In this document: one piece after another, positions 4,951 to 5,917 of the stretch
How positions within the stretch are numbered: the stretch's first letter is position 1
Layout of the letters: each line of letters starts with the position of its first letter
Assembly (NCBI GenBank): GCA_027310925.1
Contig: DAICZX010000006.1
Coordinates: 1 to 5,917 of the forward strand
Direction of reading: 5' to 3'
Origin: Candidatus Parcubacteria bacterium
Lineage (GTDB): Bacteria > Patescibacteriota > Minisyncoccia > Phycocordibacterales > Phycocordibacteraceae
Length of the DNA stretch: 5,917 nt
Program-made: the position numbers and the translations under genes
Notes under the pieces: generated by a model
The model's input: the letters and a program-made list of their open reading frames with translations, nothing else
Told to the model about the DNA's origin: nothing
The model's database searches: none

Positions 4951-5646
4951 ATGTCGCTCGATACTTCCGTACATAAAAACATCCTCCTTCAGATTCTGAA
5001 GGATGTTTACACTGATACTGCCATCGGTCCGCTTCTCGGGTTTAAGGGCGGGACGGCTGCCTATCTCTTTTACGGCCTTGACCGCTTCTCGGTGGATCTT
5101 GATTTTGACTTGCTTGATGGCGAGAAACAGCAGAAAGTATTTGATCACGTGAAGGCGATTCTCGAAACACACGGAACTCTCAAGCAGGCCGAGCAGAAGC
5201 ATCAGACACTCTTCTACCTTCTTTCATACGAAAACAGGATCGTCGGCGCACAGAACATAAAGGTAGAGATTAATCTCCGCGACTTCGGTTCGATGTACGA
5301 GGTTAAATCGTACCTTGGTATCTCCATGCGAGTTATGGTTCCTGCCGACATGTTCGCGCACAAACTCGTGGCCATGACCGAGCGCACGACGAACCGCGAC
5401 GTATTCGATGTGCATTTCTTTCTCAAACAGGGATGGCCTATAAACGAAATGATTGTAAAAACACGTACCGAAATGCTGTTCAAATCCTTTCTTCAGAAAT
5501 GCATTGATGACCTTGATGCCCGAACCGGGGATGACATGCTTAATGGTATGGGAGAGTTGTTGGATGAAAAACAGAAAGCATGGGTGCGCACTCATCTGCG
5601 AGAAGACACAATTTTCTTGCTTAGGGCACGTTTGAGTACGGTGTAG
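4951..5646 (+). CDS. abiEii: AbiEii-family nucleotidyltransferase toxin
   Basis: This 231-residue protein is the toxin of the AbiE pair. The family consists of DNA polymerase beta-like nucleotidyltransferases that transfer nucleotides to an RNA or protein target; related MenT toxins modify tRNA ends. The motifs are intact: GFKGGTA with Gly33-Gly34-Thr35 as the nucleotide-binding loop, RFSVDLDFD with Asp49 and Asp51 as the metal-binding pair, IKVEINLR with Glu106 in the place of the third acid, and MFAHKLVAMTERTTNRDVFDVHFF, where Lys138, Arg149, Asp150 and Asp153 fit the family's K...R..RD..D signature. A helical C-terminal region (160-231) completes the usual length. The start ATG lies one base after the antitoxin stop (TAATATG), implying translational coupling and an antitoxin-first order. 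A hairpin at 4977-5008 may affect its expression. With all motifs present I expect an active enzyme. Confidence 0.9.
   Translation: MSLDTSVHKNILLQILKDVYTDTAIGPLLGFKGGTAAYLFYGLDRFSVDLDFDLLDGEKQQKVFDHVKAILETHGTLKQAEQKHQTLFYLLSYENRIVGAQNIKVEINLRDFGSMYEVKSYLGISMRVMVPADMFAHKLVAMTERTTNRDVFDVHFFLKQGWPINEMIVKTRTEMLFKSFLQKCIDDLDARTGDDMLNGMGELLDEKQKAWVRTHLREDTIFLLRARLSTV
4977..5008 (+). promoter_or_regulatory. Stable hairpin within the 5' end of abiEii
   Basis: AAACATCC (4977-4984) pairs with GGATGTTT (5001-5008), and TTCAG (4988-4992) with CTGAA (4996-5000). This makes a 13-bp stem with one 3-base bulge and a 3-base loop, starting 26 bases after the toxin start codon. No T-run follows, so it is not a standard terminator. 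It may slow early translation of the toxin or be a processing site, or it may be a by-product of the coding sequence. Confidence 0.4.
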
Positions 5647-5809
5647 AGGTGTGGCACGAAAAAGAGGAATGCATTTTGTTCGTCACAAGCACCGCCTAAC
5701 TGCATCGCGGTTCAGTATGTATTTCATACGTGTTAAATGGGGAAGCAGGGTAGGGTGTGGATAACCACCCACACCGACCACACAATGCATGCTATCGTTT
5801 GCGTTATAT
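5647..5809. other. Intergenic region after abiE with small hairpins and one DnaA-box sequence
   Basis: No classical terminator follows abiEii. TGTG..ACGAA (5650-5660) can pair with TTCGTCACA (5679-5687) around a long loop, but no T-run follows. GTATG (5715-5719) can pair with CATAC (5725-5729). GGTGTGG (5754-5760) can pair with CCACACC (5769-5775). TGTGGATAA (5756-5764) is the exact reverse complement of the DnaA box TTATCCACA, but it stands alone. GGTGTGG also occurs at 5648-5654. No coding frame of note was found. Confidence 0.4.
5790..5798 (+). promoter_or_regulatory. Putative extended -10 element before the right-edge gene
   Basis: TGCTATCGT has the TGN extension followed by TATCGT (4 of 6 to TATAAT). 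No recognisable -35 stands 16-18 bases upstream. The preceding CATGCTA is identical to the bases around the -10 of the large surface-protein gene (464-470). Transcription starting near 5805 would leave a leader of only about five bases, that is, a nearly leaderless mRNA. Confidence 0.3.
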
Positions 5810-5917
5810 ATGAACCCTCGTAAATATCCCGTTCAGCTACTCCTCACAATCGCAAGCACTCTCTTTCTCATAACACCGTTTATGGCGCAAGCCGCTAATG
5901 CCTGGCCCTACGCTCCA
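5810..5917 (+). CDS. 5' end of an exported protein (signal peptide), truncated by the window
   Basis: From ATG 5810 the frame stays open for 36 codons to the last base of the window. The residues form a clear Sec signal peptide. The start is short and basic (MNPRKYP), the hydrophobic core spans about residues 8-25, and the C-region is AQAANA, with likely cleavage after residue 28 (AQA) or 31 (ANA). The mature protein begins near WPYAP, and nothing further can be said about its family. No Shine-Dalgarno sequence precedes the ATG (GCGTTATAT). The next gene after abiE is thus again an exported protein, like the large gene before it, so the abiE pair sits between two surface-directed genes. Confidence 0.75.
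   Translation, partial: MNPRKYPVQLLLTIASTLFLITPFMAQAANAWPYAP

Noticed and set aside
5224..5595. 123-codon minus-strand frame within abiEii
   Set aside because: The sense frame holds the full AbiEii motif set; the antisense frame shows no independent evidence.
5756..5764. Replication origin
   Set aside because: Only a single DnaA box is present, with no repeated boxes, AT-rich unwinding element or dnaA/dnaN neighbours in view.

Overview
The window reads as a piece of a Candidate Phyla Radiation (Patescibacteria) genome, most likely of the Parcubacteria group. The best evidence is the long secreted protein. Its C-terminus has the Ser/Thr/Ala/Pro-rich linker, the short helical 'SSQIQSIL..LSSFGA' segment and the disulfide-bearing peptidoglycan-binding domain ('CSFTRDLTIG...GATGYFGPETRAAV') that I associate with that group. 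TGA is used as a true stop at 4258-4260, directly after a complete domain, so the genetic code is standard and not the UGA-recoded code of Gracilibacteria/SR1. This placement comes from recognition, not from a search.

Layout, all on the + strand. (a) 1-190: end of a small or truncated membrane protein gene, closed by a strong intrinsic terminator (203-239). (b) 240-510: an AT-rich leader region with two overlapping, mutually exclusive hairpins, a cluster of CATG tetramers and an extended -10 promoter. (c) 511-4260: one very large exported modular protein. In order it has a signal peptide, a degenerate subtilase (S8)-like domain, an unassigned beta domain, an Ig/FN3-like domain, a right-handed beta-helix ending in a 'choice-of-anchor Q'-like motif, a second beta domain, a second Ig/FN3-like domain, a linker and a peptidoglycan-binding domain. 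(d) 4261-4358: promoter region with two palindromes. (e) 4359-5646: a two-gene AbiE toxin-antitoxin operon, with antitoxin/regulator AbiEi and nucleotidyltransferase toxin AbiEii separated by one base. (f) 5647-5809: intergenic region with small hairpins, one consensus DnaA box and a putative extended -10 promoter. (g) 5810-5917: the first 36 codons of another exported protein, cut by the window end.

Functionally there are two unrelated themes. One is the cell surface: the giant protein is probably held in the wall by its C-terminal domain and exposes repeat and beta-helix modules, and a second exported gene follows. The other is a self-contained AbiE module inserted between the two secreted-protein genes, of the kind used in phage defence or element maintenance. 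No tRNA, rRNA, CRISPR array, transposase or complete insertion sequence was seen.
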